Part shown: positions 34,901 through 45,769 of the stretch, in pieces
Layout of the letters: each line of letters opens with the position of its first letter
Position numbering within the stretch: position 1 is the stretch's first letter
Assembly: GCA_950295325.1 (NCBI GenBank)
Contig: OX485803.1
Span: forward strand, 28,766,001 to 28,830,000
DNA from: Polytrichum commune
Taxonomy: Eukaryota; Streptophyta; Polytrichopsida; Polytrichales; Polytrichaceae
Direction: 5' to 3'
Length of the DNA stretch: 64,000 bases
Position numbers and translations under genes: made by a program
The notes under the pieces: model-generated
What the model saw: the letters and a program-made list of their open reading frames with translations, nothing else
Told to the model about the DNA's origin: nothing
The model's database searches: none

Positions 34901-37693
34901 TTCTGGGATGTAGAGTCACTGTTTTCCTAGAAAATAGTCAAAGAGCAGACTGGGTATTTGAAGATGCAAATTTGACAGATTGGATTTGGAGTCTGTTGTA
35001 ACCATAACAAGCTTGTAATTTGTAACACCATAGGCATACCAGGAATTTCCAGCATATTGCAATAAAGCTTCAAAATATTGGGCTTATACTGAGTGGTTTT
35101 GCTTCATTTTGTTTTCTATGATTCCTTAGGTGAGAGGAGACATAGCACGGGCACTCTTCTACATGGCAGTGCGATATGGCATCGAGCAGCCCCCTGGCAG
35201 GTTTGGCCTTCAGCTTTCAGATTCACCTAGTGCTGGTAAGCCCTCCTATCCTACAACCATGTGCATAGGCCAAAGTTCTCAACTCTAGAATCAGCACTAT
35301 AGCTTTCATTGAGATGGCATATTGTGCTTTCAAGAACCATCATTGTGAATACGAGAAACATTTTATGCGTAAAGCAATAGTTCTAAAATAATACCTTAAT
35401 GTTCATGGCATTCATTTGTACACCCAAAAACTGAAATTTAGGTAACTTTTTGCAGATGACCTTGTCCAGGACTGGACAGGTGCTCAAATGAATGGTATAG
35501 CAAGTCCAGCATTCGTAAAGACATTAGGTAGACTGGTGTTAATCCAACATAGCAATCACGTGGATGTAAGAATAGACGCCAAAAAGACTTGGTTAAAAGA
35601 GATTGGACTGCGTGCTCAAAATTTCTTAACCATTCTAGGTTCAATAATCAACATAATGGAAGGAACCTATATGACCTTTTAATGAACACAAGAAATTTCA
35701 CTTAGATAATGAATAAGATATTCATATGAGCTCCAAAAATTATGAGGAAATTGGCTATGGGCACAATTTGGATTTGCTAGTCATCTCCCACTTCTTCGTA
35801 TTTCATATCCAACGAGAAGTGGGTGTACAGAGAAAAGTGTCCAATTAAGTCCCACTTACTTACCTTAGAGGCAGTTATCTTTTCACTGCTTGTTTCTGAT
35901 GCAACTATGGCAGCAAATGCAAGGATGGGCCTTCTGTCAACACTTCTTCAATGGAATAACATGGACCCACCCTCAACATCAGAGGCTTTACGGAATTCTC
36001 GAGTCTGCTCCCTGTACCAACACAATCGAAACCCATTCGTGGACCATCCAGAATATGCTGCAAGTATTTGGGGTGCTTCTAATGTTGTGAATAAATCCCC
36101 AGTATCAGAAATTGTAGAGGACATGCCTGCTACGCGTGATCCAATCCATATGCAGCAGCAAGTAAATGCTTGGATCAATGAAATACATTATAACAACAAA
36201 GGCCGTGACCAAGATGAGGTATGATTTATCCACACCCCTTTGCTATAGCTACCTCTTGAAAATTGTGATGGATAGTAGAGTTTTTCTCTACCTCAACATG
36301 ACTTTTGGTTGGAAGCTGGTTGTTTTACACACAACGCCTGCCACATTCAGTAAGTTTTCGGTGCATGCTTGGAGGTGCTATGGAGGTTTGAATGAAGAAC
36401 ACTCTATATCGGCTCATCGAGGGTCAGACTCATTTGACATACCAAAAGGTCCTAAAGCGAGTTTGGCCCTCAATAAAATAATATAGATTGCTCTTTCATT
36501 CAGTCAAATTTAAACACTACCTCTGAACATGCAGCGCAAGTATGAAGAAATTTGTCTGCAAAACAACCAATGGAATTCATAGGGGACCAACTGCTTACAA
36601 AAAGTCCCATTGAGTTAAAGGATAACACTAACAGATTGTCAAATTGGAACACTAGAGGTTGCAATTAGGAAATAAGAATTTGAAGTCCACTATGAACTCA
36701 CCGATCCCTGCAAGAAGGTCATCATAAATTGGAACAAATAGGGTGCAGTCATATAAGGTTTGTGGGCCTTATGTGGTTGCTCTTCTTAATTGGACACCTA
36801 AGTTTGATTGATATTTGGCAAGGCTTGTAGTTAAGCATGGACATAAAAATGACACCTCTTGTGATGAGATAAGACTGTGCTCAAAATATATTTAACCATT
36901 GTAGATTTGATAGTTAACACGATTGGGAGGGCCTATGTATACACTGAAAGAGAGAGGTTCTCCACTTTGACCTCTTATAACTTTTGCATCTCAACTCCAA
37001 TTCTAAAACTTGAAAGGACAATTACTGTAATTCACAATTGCGAACTGGATGAGACAATTCTCGATCCAATTCAAAGTGGAATTGCCATTGTAAGGCCACA
37101 TACCTTACGTAGTTTGGAGAAATGTAAGTCAAAATTTGAGGCTTACCAACATCAGCATCTTACAGTATCATGTTGTGTGTGCACAGTTTGTTGAGGTGGT
37201 AGCAGGTCCCGGATATGATAAAGCCTCGTTGAGTTTGTTCCTGTATGATAGGCAGGGCAAAGTGTATAATACAATTTCCTTAGGTGATGGAGGATCATTC
37301 ACCTATGCACAAGATGGGTCAGAATATATTGTTTGCTCAGCAACACTTCCAGCAGGGTCAATACGAAATGGACCAGCAGATGGTATTGCATTGGTACAAG
37401 ACCAAACAGAGTTGAATAGGAAAGTTCTACAGTTTTTGTCATATCAGGGAGTCCTCACTGCAACTGAGGGTCCTGCAATAGGCTTAGTTTCTACAGATAT
37501 AGGTGTACGAGAGAGCAATAACTACCCCATTGGGAGTTCCTTAGGGCTCACTGGATCTGGTGGAGATTATAGCAACTTTAAGTGGACTCAGTTTTCTAGG
37601 GCTGCCTCACCTGGGAGGTTAAATCCAGGGCAATTCATAACCAAGAAAATACAATTATCAGTGGGGATGGAGGAAGGAAAACAGCCTTCGTGA
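31934..37693 (+). CDS. Plastid-targeted Endonuclease I with C-terminal lamin-tail domain (9 exons, 595 aa)
   Basis: The exons are 31934-32190, 32786-33044, 33607-33671, 33818-33882, 34030-34119, 34656-34789, 35130-35235, 35914-36218 and 37187-37693. The phases fit and the frame is intact. Residues 1-100 are rich in Ser, Thr, Lys and Arg with few acids, like a chloroplast transit peptide. A hydrophobic stretch (105-121) ending in AMA before Gln128 resembles a lumen or export signal. Residues about 136-420 match the Endonuclease I (EndA/Vvn) family of metal-dependent nucleases. Seen motifs are WNREHLWPRS (His218 the likely catalytic base), DLHNLRPADVN (235-245), SSRGNKYF (likely metal-binding Asn252), RGDIARALFYM, and NRNPFVDHPE. 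Residues 428-590 resemble the lamin-tail domain that bacterial secreted nucleases carry. Expected action is cutting DNA or RNA inside the plastid; the location is inferred. Confidence 0.88.
35500..35810 (+). repeat. DR1 copy in intron 7 of the nuclease gene
   Basis: This copy holds AAAGAGATTGGACTGCG, then TTAACCATTCTAGG, then TTCAATAATCAACATAATGG, then GAATAAGATATTCATATGAG. It gives the uninterrupted reference for the LINE insertion at 40138. A more diverged copy is at 36760-36960 in intron 8. Confidence 0.75.
36760..36960 (+). repeat. DR1 copy in intron 8 of the nuclease gene
   Basis: The order GTGGGCCTTATGTGGTTGCT, GGACACCTAAGTTTGA, GTGCTCAAAATATATTTAAC is the same as at 39985. It is diverged and partial. 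Confidence 0.6.
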
Positions 37694-38701
37694 GCCCAGT
37701 AATTATTACAAAAATCATAACTTCACCTGCACAGCTCTGCAGCATGAAGCAAAGCTGAGGAGATTTACTTGAATGTTAACCCTTAAAAGGACGTGGGGTC
37801 TCCATATACGGCCATATACACAATTAAGATGGGCTTCACCAAGTTCATAAATCATCTTTGATATATTTATGTGTCCAGATCCTTACTATATACATTGTCT
37901 TATGTCAAGTATATATACATATTGAACATTAATGATCAGAATACAATGTATGTATTTGTATCCAAGTGCATCCAAGCTGCATGTTTGAACTTAAATCTTC
38001 AATAAGTGTTTAACTTACTCGAATAGTGCACTTAATGAATTGATTGTAGATAGGGTCACTTTTGACATGATTATCTAAAATAAATGTGTGTAACTCAAAT
38101 AATCACATCCACAACCAGTGGACTCATGGAAAAACACATCTATTTGGAATCACCCACACCCATAATGCTAAGTCACTCTCCAACAGGATAAGCTGCAATC
38201 GGCAACCTCTGCACACATATGACATTCCTTGAAGTGAACACAATATTTTCCAACTACAGACCCAGTGAGCAGAGAAAATGGCTATGGAGCTTTGAATTAG
38301 TCTGGATTGAACATTATTGAAATCTCCTGGACTGCATGGGACCCAACTCACAGATGAAATCATTCTACACTTCATCAATGTTCTTCTGCTATCTGGCCAG
38401 ACTGAATATTCTGCAGGATGTGGATCTTCCAGAGAGATTCAATCCATTTGACCTCAATATGGCAGGACTTGATTGCATACAGAAGTGCTAAAGCCAATGG
38501 TACCATGCGAGGGGGGCTACTGCTGTATACACATGAGGCTGATTCGGTGCAATGAGGAGAATAAGATTTGTACAAATCCTTCATTTTGCCAGCACCTGGA
38601 GAGGATAGAAGATCCCATATCAGATAAGTGAACTCGATTACAAGCTGAAACGTGATCAATATTGCTTATGTTTTCAGGTCTGATGTGTGAACCTGGGACT
38701 C
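37694..38701. other. Convergent intergenic region
   Basis: This is the space between the stop codon of the nuclease gene (+) and that of tubulin cofactor C (minus). It presumably holds both 3' untranslated regions. Short minus-strand frames here have no domain. I see no separate gene. Confidence 0.6.
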
Positions 38702-40965
38702 TCAAATATCCTCTGCATCCTCCATACTCGCCCGCTCGTGTGGCGGCAAAAGACTCCAGTTAGGTGACTGCAATGCCCGTAGCCACTTAAAATCATCCAC
38801 ATTTTCCCACAATCCTGCAACAGAATGAAGGATGTGGAATTAGATGTGTAGAACTAGCAGTGTGCCTTGGTCATATAAAAATACAAATCCAAAATAACAG
38901 CCCTCTATGTGAAATTGAAGGCAGCTGTTGCAAATTTTGGTCCAGTGAACTTGAACCACAAAATGATAAAATTGCAGAAACATGAACATAAAGTTGTGTG
39001 ATTCTACCTGTCTCCTCAAGGAGATTAGCATTTTCAAGATCCTTTTCAATGCCCGAGTAGCAGAATGCATAAGGAGCAAATCGAACTGCCCGTGTGTTTT
39101 CAACGATAGGTCGGCTCCGGACACGCAGGTAAAAGTCTGTGTATTTTGTGGAATGTATTCGAATTTGGTGGGATGCAAGCATCAATATACTCCTATCCAC
39201 ATCCTCAACGAGCACAGCTCCTGTTACAGGGCCCGCATAAACCTGACAATTCCTAAGCTTGTTGACAAAAAGCGCTCTACACTTTCCTTTCAAGTACACT
39301 TTACAATTGCTGAGATTGGACAACATGTATTCCCTATCTTCCAAATCATGTGCGTCCCGTACAAGAACTGAATCATGCTGATCCTGTATACCTTGAAAGC
39401 TCAGATTTGAAGAAATGGTTAAACTAGATATCTCATCTAGGCAGGAATTAGGTGTACTATCTGACACGCAGACAGGTCTAGCCAGTGGCATTTCTTTCTT
39501 CTTCTCTGCCTCTTCACCAACATTTGCATTTTTACTCCTAAAGGAAAATTTCTTCTTTGGCAGAAGCTCAGCCACTGCTGCGTCCACATCATCTTTCAAC
39601 TTACTCACCGACTCTTGGGCACTCTGCACATTGTATGTGGGCAAAAAGAAGGAAGAAACCGCTACCAGCTTCTCCATATCACCAATGTCCAGCAACACAT
39701 TTTCCAATTCACCTCGAACAGAAGCCTTATCTCCTTCCGAAGTGATCATCGCTTTCTTTGTGCAGATCGCACGCAGCTTCTCATCCACCTATATGACACA
39801 GGACCTGGAATTAGCAGACACCCTAATTTTGATTCTGCAGAAAACAGTTTGCGAATCATCACAAAATTCCACAGAAGATGCCCAATACAAGCAGAAATAG
39901 AAACAGAGCTCTTGATTTGTCACGGCGCTGTGACAGCTTTAGGAAACTGTGTTTGTCTTCCTGAGTATTCAACAAGGTACGTGGGCCTAATTCGGTTGCT
40001 TATCTTAACCAGACACCTATATTTGAGTGCTACATGGTTCGGTATGGATCTAAGAATGGACACCAAAACTGTATCATGGGTTTAAAAGAGATTGAATGAT
40101 GTGCTCAAAATGTGTTAACCATTCTAGGCTCAATAATATGAAATTGATTTTGAAGTCCAAGAAGCCAAAAGGCTTATGGGACTAGAAGTACATCAAGATG
40201 ATGTGAAAAGAGCTAATTCCTTAAGAGTAACAGAGAGCAGTAGCATTCATGAGATAGTAGCTAATGTCAACTTGATGGTGGTGCAATTGGAAGAAAGACT
40301 TAAGACTGCTTAGTACTACATCTAAAATAGAGAAAGAAATCTATCTCTAATGGAGTTGTAGAGGGGACACTCCATCACAAAGCGTGCCTCATTTTCAACT
40401 ACATTGAGCAAAAATGGCACACATTGTTTTCCTAGGGATTGGGATACTTGGACCAATGTGAATGGCAAGTCTACGATTTGAGGTGATTTGAGGTGCAGTA
40501 AGCAGCAACAGTCAATAGTCAACATAATTGGGGGGACGTAGATGATCATTTAATGAGAACAAGAATCCTTACTTTGACAGTGAATAAGATATTCATATGA
40601 GCTCCCAAAATTCTGAAGAAAATGGCTACAGGCACAATTTGGATTGGCTAATGATCTCACACCGAATGCATGTTTCATAACCTAGATGATAGCGAGCCCA
40701 TAATCCGCACAAACCCTAAGTTAAGGTCTCACCACAACATTTACAGAAGTGGCCCGAAGCATCCAGACATGGAAAACAGAGCTCTTGCCTTGTCACGGCG
40801 CTGCGAGAAGGTGGCCAGAAAGGTGTCCACAGACTCGCTGGGGTCTGCCACTCGAGCGTTTTGGGATCGCCGTGTGTTGGAGTCTTGCAGGTAAGTCTCG
40901 TAGTGCGACTGCAGCCGCTCCTCCTTGACTGCCCGCTTCTTCTCCAGATCGGTCATCGTGGCCAT
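38702..40965 (-). CDS. TBCC: Tubulin-folding cofactor C (3 exons, 356 aa)
   Basis: On the minus strand the exons are 40965-40789, 39788-39008 and 38814-38702 (1071 nt). Cofactor C works with cofactors D and E to release folded alpha/beta-tubulin dimers and stimulates GTP hydrolysis by beta-tubulin; the Arabidopsis gene is PORCINO. Residues 1-115 are a charged helical N-terminus (FLATFSQRRDK, then SSFFLPTYN). A linker with KKKFSF follows. The C-terminal beta-helix includes LSNCKVYLKG, RNCQVYAGPVTGAVLVEDV and HQIRIHSTKYTDFYL. The Arg in QIRIHS matches the GTPase-activating arginine of the family. DDFKWLRALQSPNWSLLP closes the protein. Intron 1 begins with GC (AAG then GCAAGA), a rare but known donor class, and no GT donor gives the right phase. 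The start is the first ATG of a GC-rich exon; a second Met lies two codons on. Confidence 0.93.
39985..40660 (+). repeat. DR1 copy in intron 1 of TBCC, split by a LINE fragment
   Basis: The left part (39985-40137) and right part (40520-40660) join into one DR1 element when the 374-bp insert is taken out. The left part has GACACCTATATTTGAGTG and the right part GAATAAGATATTCATATGAG. It lies in the same orientation as the copies in the nuclease gene. Confidence 0.8.
40138..40511 (-). mobile_element. Truncated LINE 3' fragment nested in DR1, 8-bp target duplication
   Basis: It is flanked by TCAATAAT (40130-40137) and TCAATAGT (40512-40519). The unbroken DR1 at 35641 reads TCAATAATCAACATAAT. On the minus strand a frame contains VVENEARFVMECPLYNSIRD and ends at a stop near 40322. 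This matches the Cys/His end region (zf-RVT) after the reverse transcriptase of non-LTR elements. Only the last few hundred bases are present, as expected of 5' truncation. Confidence 0.8.
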
Positions 40966-41093
40966 CGCCCCCCTCAATCAACAACAACAACCTGCGATCG
41001 ATCCGACAACTGCAATTGTCTAGGGTTCCAAACACCCAACCGTCGTTGTTGCTTGCTGTCGTGATTCCGAGGGGTGCAAGGGCAGCCCTCAAC

Positions 41094-41152
41094 AGCTTGA
41101 GAATGTGTTGATGCCAATCGAGTCATCAACACATCCTCAAGCCGATGTAATC
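41094..41152. repeat. Hairpin upstream of TBCC
   Basis: GCTTGAGAATGTGTTGATG and the complement of GCTTGAGGATGTGTTGATG are separated by about 10 bp, one mismatch in 19. It lies about 130 bp upstream of the TBCC start codon, so in the promoter or leader. Confidence 0.85.
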
Positions 41153-41196
41153 ATGCGCAAATCGATTGACAAATTATCTGATCCTTCACCACACTA

Positions 41197-41522
41197 CGGG
41201 GCGCTTTCGATGGAGGTCCACGGTCCAAGAACAAAGGGAGCAATCTGAGGCAAATTGAAACACTGAACCAGACCCTTCCTTGGACCTTACCTTCCAAAAT
41301 GGTTCTCAAAACACATGAGCTCTCCTTTGAGCTTCAGTTCTTGGTTCAGATCTTTCAGTGGTTTTCTTCCAAAATAATGCCATGTAGGAAACACCACATT
41401 TTGTCCCTTCTTGGTCTTGGACCCTCGTCTAAAAGCCTTTGATCTGATTTACACCTCTTGGCCAATAGGATTGCTCCATTTTCTTGGACCCTCCCCCTTG
41501 GACCCCCATCCATAGTGCCTTA
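41197..41522. mobile_element. Possible 326-bp inverted-repeat element (degenerate)
   Basis: The left end (GGCGCTTTCGATGGAGGTCC) resembles the complement of the right end (GGCACTATGGATGGGGGTCC). Both continue into GTCCAAGAA. CTA flanks both sides (41194-41196 and 41523-41525). The first three bases of the ends do not match, so boundaries are approximate. A second inverted pair (GGCCAATAGGATTGCTC near 41460 and its complement near 41575) crosses the right edge. Confidence 0.45.
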
Positions 41523-41559
41523 CTAGAAGGGTGGGTTTTACATTAGGGTTCAAGACCAA

Positions 41560-43337
41560 TGAAACTCTATAATTGAGCAATCCTATTGGTCAAGGACTAG
41601 ATAACCAACTTGAGGAGAGTGGAAGACGAGCCGTTGGAGCAGAGAGTTACAAACATACTCCAATTTGCTATCAATCATGATCGATCAGCTCATGGACATA
41701 ATTTGGGAATTATGCATGATTTCATGGTTACGTGGATGAAATCTTTTGATGAGCCTTGATAACCTTATGTTCTTGGATGAAAGATCGGTCATGAGCAAAA
41801 ACAAATGGGACCCAAGGAGGTTACAAAAGGATCCGAGTCCAAAGTATGAAAAAAATGAAGTGATGATCATGTGGTATTTCCTTCCCATCAAATCTCAATG
41901 GACCCAATTCATGAACATTCTCTTAGTTTTAGAAGCCAATCTTCAAGGTTGGCTATAATCTTGAGTTTGTAAATAATATCTATTTTAAGGGGATGTTATG
42001 AATGATGCATTGCATGTTGTGCGGTGGTTGTCAAGAGGGCAAGCTATGAGGCATATTTTATAGTGCATGCCCTCTCTACCAAACGCTTTCAAGGATGAAG
42101 AACCTACAATACACAATAATGAACTCATTCCAATCATTGTTACGTTTGCTTGTCGTTGTCTTGTGCAAAACATTTATTTAGCTGCTATTGGCCAATCCAT
42201 TCTAATAGTATCAATGAGAGTGCTTCACCCAAGTTGATCAAGTTGAATCTACCGGTAAGAGAGAATAAGCAAGGTACACTTCGGAATACTATCTGACTTA
42301 TTCCCAACTCCACCCAACCTATAGTGATTGTTGAATAATGTTATGTTAGAGCTAATCACGCTAATTAGGAAAACTTAATGTGAAGTTGTGAACATCATAA
42401 CAATAGGTTATAGGTTAGATATTTGCACATCACTCTTGCCAAGGCATGTTTTAGGTGGGTTTGGTCCTAATTTTGGGCAAGTTTCCCCTAGACTGCGCAC
42501 CTCTAATGAGGTTGGTTTTATGACAATTATCCATCAAATGCACAAGGCTCCAAATTTGAGGCCTTGTAGTTTACACAATTGGAACAAAACACACTAAAGA
42601 GTGCCTTATAATCTTGCATGGTGGACTTTTCATACCATGTGCAAACTAATGTGAATGCCCAAAGGGGTATGATTTAGCATACAGAGTATACATAACGAGG
42701 AGGTCTTATATATTTCTCTACTATGCACATTTAAGATGGCTATTTAGAATTTGTAAGATAGATGTATAAAAGGGGCCTTTAAAATTTAGACAAAACATTG
42801 ACAACAAACATGTTAGTTTCATCCAATTTATGTTTTTAGTCATTATTATCATATGGTCATATTCCCCAATGATTATTGTTGTGTGGTTAGGGTTTGTATT
42901 TGGAATTTAGGTTTTTCCAAACTAGAGACTCTTGGAGGATCCCTTCAGTTTTGCTCTTTGAATGGAGAATTTAGATGATATGATTGCCTAAGCTTCAGTG
43001 ACTTTTATTTTAGGGTTAGATTAATATGAATTACATGCTATAGATGAAAACGTCTTCAATAACTTTCTCATTGGAAGGTGCTCTCTAAATTAAATCATAA
43101 TTCTTTCAAGTAAGTGCATTTCAGAGTTAATTTAGGTTTAAATAGTTTTGTAAGCATTAATTTTCATCTAATTAGGATTATTTAGGCTAAATACCCTTGA
43201 CTGCATTTAATCATACTTAATTAGTTTGAATGCATATGAATACTTGTGAAAGTAGAAGGCATCGCCTAAACTATTGAATTTTATACATACTAAAAATATC
43301 ACACTAATTTAAGTTTCATTATAGAATGGAAAAGACC
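41560..43337. other. Gene-poor intergenic stretch
   Basis: Only short open frames without motifs are seen (for example minus at 41685-41891 and 41985-42173, plus at 42388-42597). The sequence becomes A+T-rich from about 42800. Nothing functional was recognised. Confidence 0.55.
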
Positions 43338-43345
43338 CTTTCAAA

Positions 43346-43758
43346 CCCGGGGAGTGCACTTAAAGTTAAGATTAGGAATACACGTGAGTGCGTTTTAATG
43401 GCATACCCCCTACAATACTTGGCCTTGAAATAGTTTTTAAATTAATAGTTTTTAAGTGCCAAATCATTACGTATATATCTATCACTTAGTATAAATTTCA
43501 GGACGAAAAGTTTTTAAAATTTATTAAAAAAAATGATAGAAGTTTGAACTAAAATGCGTTGTTTTTTGCTTCAAAAATCAATTTAAAATATTTACAATTG
43601 ATTATTTTTTGAAATTTATACAACAAGAACTTTAGACTATGTTTAACAACTTCGTATTTTTTTTACAATTTTTAGATGATTTTTTAGTACATACATAGGG
43701 GAATCAAAAGTACGCACTCACGTGATTCCTAGTCTTAACTTTAAGTGCACTCCTCAAG
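43346..43758. mobile_element. 413-bp hAT-like MITE with 8-bp target duplication
   Basis: It is flanked by CTTTCAAA at 43338-43345 and 43759-43766. Inside, GGAGTGCACTTAAAGTTAAG opens the left arm and the complement of the right arm is the same. Pairing goes on through TAGGAAT, CACGTGAGTGCG and further, about 45 bp in all. The outermost four or so bases match poorly. An 8-bp duplication is typical of hAT elements. The middle is A+T-rich and non-coding. Confidence 0.85.
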
Positions 43759-43766
43759 CTTTCAAA

Positions 43767-44240
43767 TGGCAAGTCACAAAAATAATTACCTCACTCCTAA
43801 TGAGGATTTTGTTATGTTTTAGACTTTCAAGTTAATTACATGCTTTATTGACAGTTTCACTTCGGGAATAAAATTCCAATCAATTCTTTTACTTACTAAA
43901 TGAAAGTGCACATTTACAAATTGGATTTTGAACCTTGAAAATGAAGTGCACTCAATATAGGTTTTGTGGACAAGTGGCCTCCAAATATGCAAGCATAATG
44001 GTTTTTTGAAAGTCGGGTGGCGCGGGTAGTAGTTTACAGCCCAAATTATTTTTTTATTTTTCTTGAGAGGTTGCCCGGGCCCTATTCACCTCTCCTTGAA
44101 AGCTCATAGGGGTAGGTTTAACATCCCCTAAATGAACTAGGTATGCCACATGAAATGCAAGATTGTGACATCTTATATGTTTTCACCAATCATTGCCAAA
44201 ACATACTCAAAATTGTTCAATAAAGCTTGAATTTACTATG
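43767..44240. other. Spacer left of the gypsy element
   Basis: This is A+T-rich sequence with no open frame of note. GGCGCGGGTAGT and CGGGCCCTATTC phrases near 44020-44090 stand out in base composition but have no recognised function. Confidence 0.5.
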
Positions 44241-44244
44241 GAAC

Positions 44245-44754
44245 TGTTGGGGGTAAAATTGTATACTCACTAGCATTATAGATATTTACTTAGGATTAGA
44301 AAGTAGGTAAAGTGTTAAGACTTTGTGGTAAGTTCTCGAAGATATGGATCAAGTGGCCATTACTTGTCCATGTCGAAGTTGATAGAACGGTGACAAGGCC
44401 TACACCTTATCAAGTTGATGAGATAAGACTTTCTATATTAGTTATATCTAGATTATGATAGATTTATGAGCCCTATCTACGAGTAAGTAGATTTGGGTTA
44501 TTTCTTGGGTAACTTCCTATTTCATAGTAGATAAGGGCTCTCGGTGAAGGGTCCGACACCTTTTTCGAGTGCTTAGGATAGTGTTAGTTGACATAGGATG
44601 GATTTGAGTGATAGATTAGAGTTATGACTTCTTGTATCAAGGCCTCGGCCTTACGGGTTAATAAGGGTGAGAGCTATGTTTGTTTATGAGGTTTCTATGT
44701 TGTGATATTCTTGTCCTTAATGTTATTTCCCTTTAAGCCTAAAGAACCCCAACA
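44245..44754 (+). repeat. 5' long terminal repeat
   Basis: 510 bp, TG...CA ended. It differs from the right LTR at two positions only (near 44505, TTTCTTGG against TTTATTGG, and near 44745, AAAGAACC against AAAGGACC). Confidence 0.96.
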
Positions 44755-44779
44755 TTTAGGTTCCGTTGCTAAATTAAGG

Positions 44780-45430
44780 AGGGAAGAGCTCGTCAATGGT
44801 ATGAAAGACAACCGAAGGCTACCAAGTTGTCTTGGGAACATTTGAGTGTAGGCTTGATCACGGAGTTTGGTAAAAAAGATTCTTACGATATTTTTATTTG
44901 TGAGATAAGTCAAGTCAAACAAGGAGCGTTAGAGAAGGTGAAGGATTACACGGATAGAGTACAAGAGTTGTCCATTCAGATTACTCGGAATTTACGCGCC
45001 CAAGGTCATAATGCCGAAAATCCAATTTTCGAAGGGATTAAGGCATTGGTAGTGAAACATTTCATGATCGGGTTGCTACCCGAATTACTTCAACATGTCA
45101 AGTATGAGGGTGTGGACACTTTCGAGGATGTTATCCGCATTGCCGAAAAGAAAGAGGCTAGTTTGGAGTCGACACCAATAATACCGCCGAAGATACGACG
45201 GATATTCATCCTACTTCATTGCGAGCTTCATCTTCGACAAATACGCTTCATCCATCCAACACGCTTTCATGAATGGAGGCCACTATGAAACAACTTGTGT
45301 CACAAATGACACAACTTAGTGTTCATCTCCTACAACCGCGAACTTTCCGTAATACGGAACATGATTCAAACAAGATGTAATGTTACGCTTGCAAAGAAAT
45401 GGGTCACATTTCGAGGGATTGTCTGAATGG
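44780..45430 (+). pseudogene. Gypsy gag remnant with zinc knuckle
   Basis: The largest open piece (44827-45288) carries a retrotransposon-gag pattern: WEHLSVGLITEFG, ISQVKQGALEKVKDY, and FMIGLLPELLQHV. The frame then shifts. A CCHC zinc knuckle, CYACKEMGHISRDC (C-X2-C-X4-H-X4-C), lies at 45382-45423 in another frame, after a TAA. Nucleocapsid function is lost in this copy. Confidence 0.85.
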
Positions 45431-45769
45431 TAATGCAACGGGAAGCCTTCATCAAGATGAGTTACTTTTGTGGATGACAAAGGTAAGGGTCGTGTGAATC
45501 TAATTGAGATTCAAGACGAGACTCGGGAGAAGGCGATTGCAAATTTCGAATAATCTTTGCGCAATGAGGTCGATGTAATGGCGGCAAAATGAATGCAAGA
45601 AGAATCCCAACCCCGAAGCGTAAAATGGATGAAGGAGATAGCGAGGAACAAAGGATCAAAAAATCTCGTCGGAGGCGGTTAGGTTTTCATGATTTTCCGA
45701 TATAAAAAAATCAAGGTTCATATTCGATCTTAGATAACGTAGGGGTTAAGAAAGCGGAGATTACAATTG

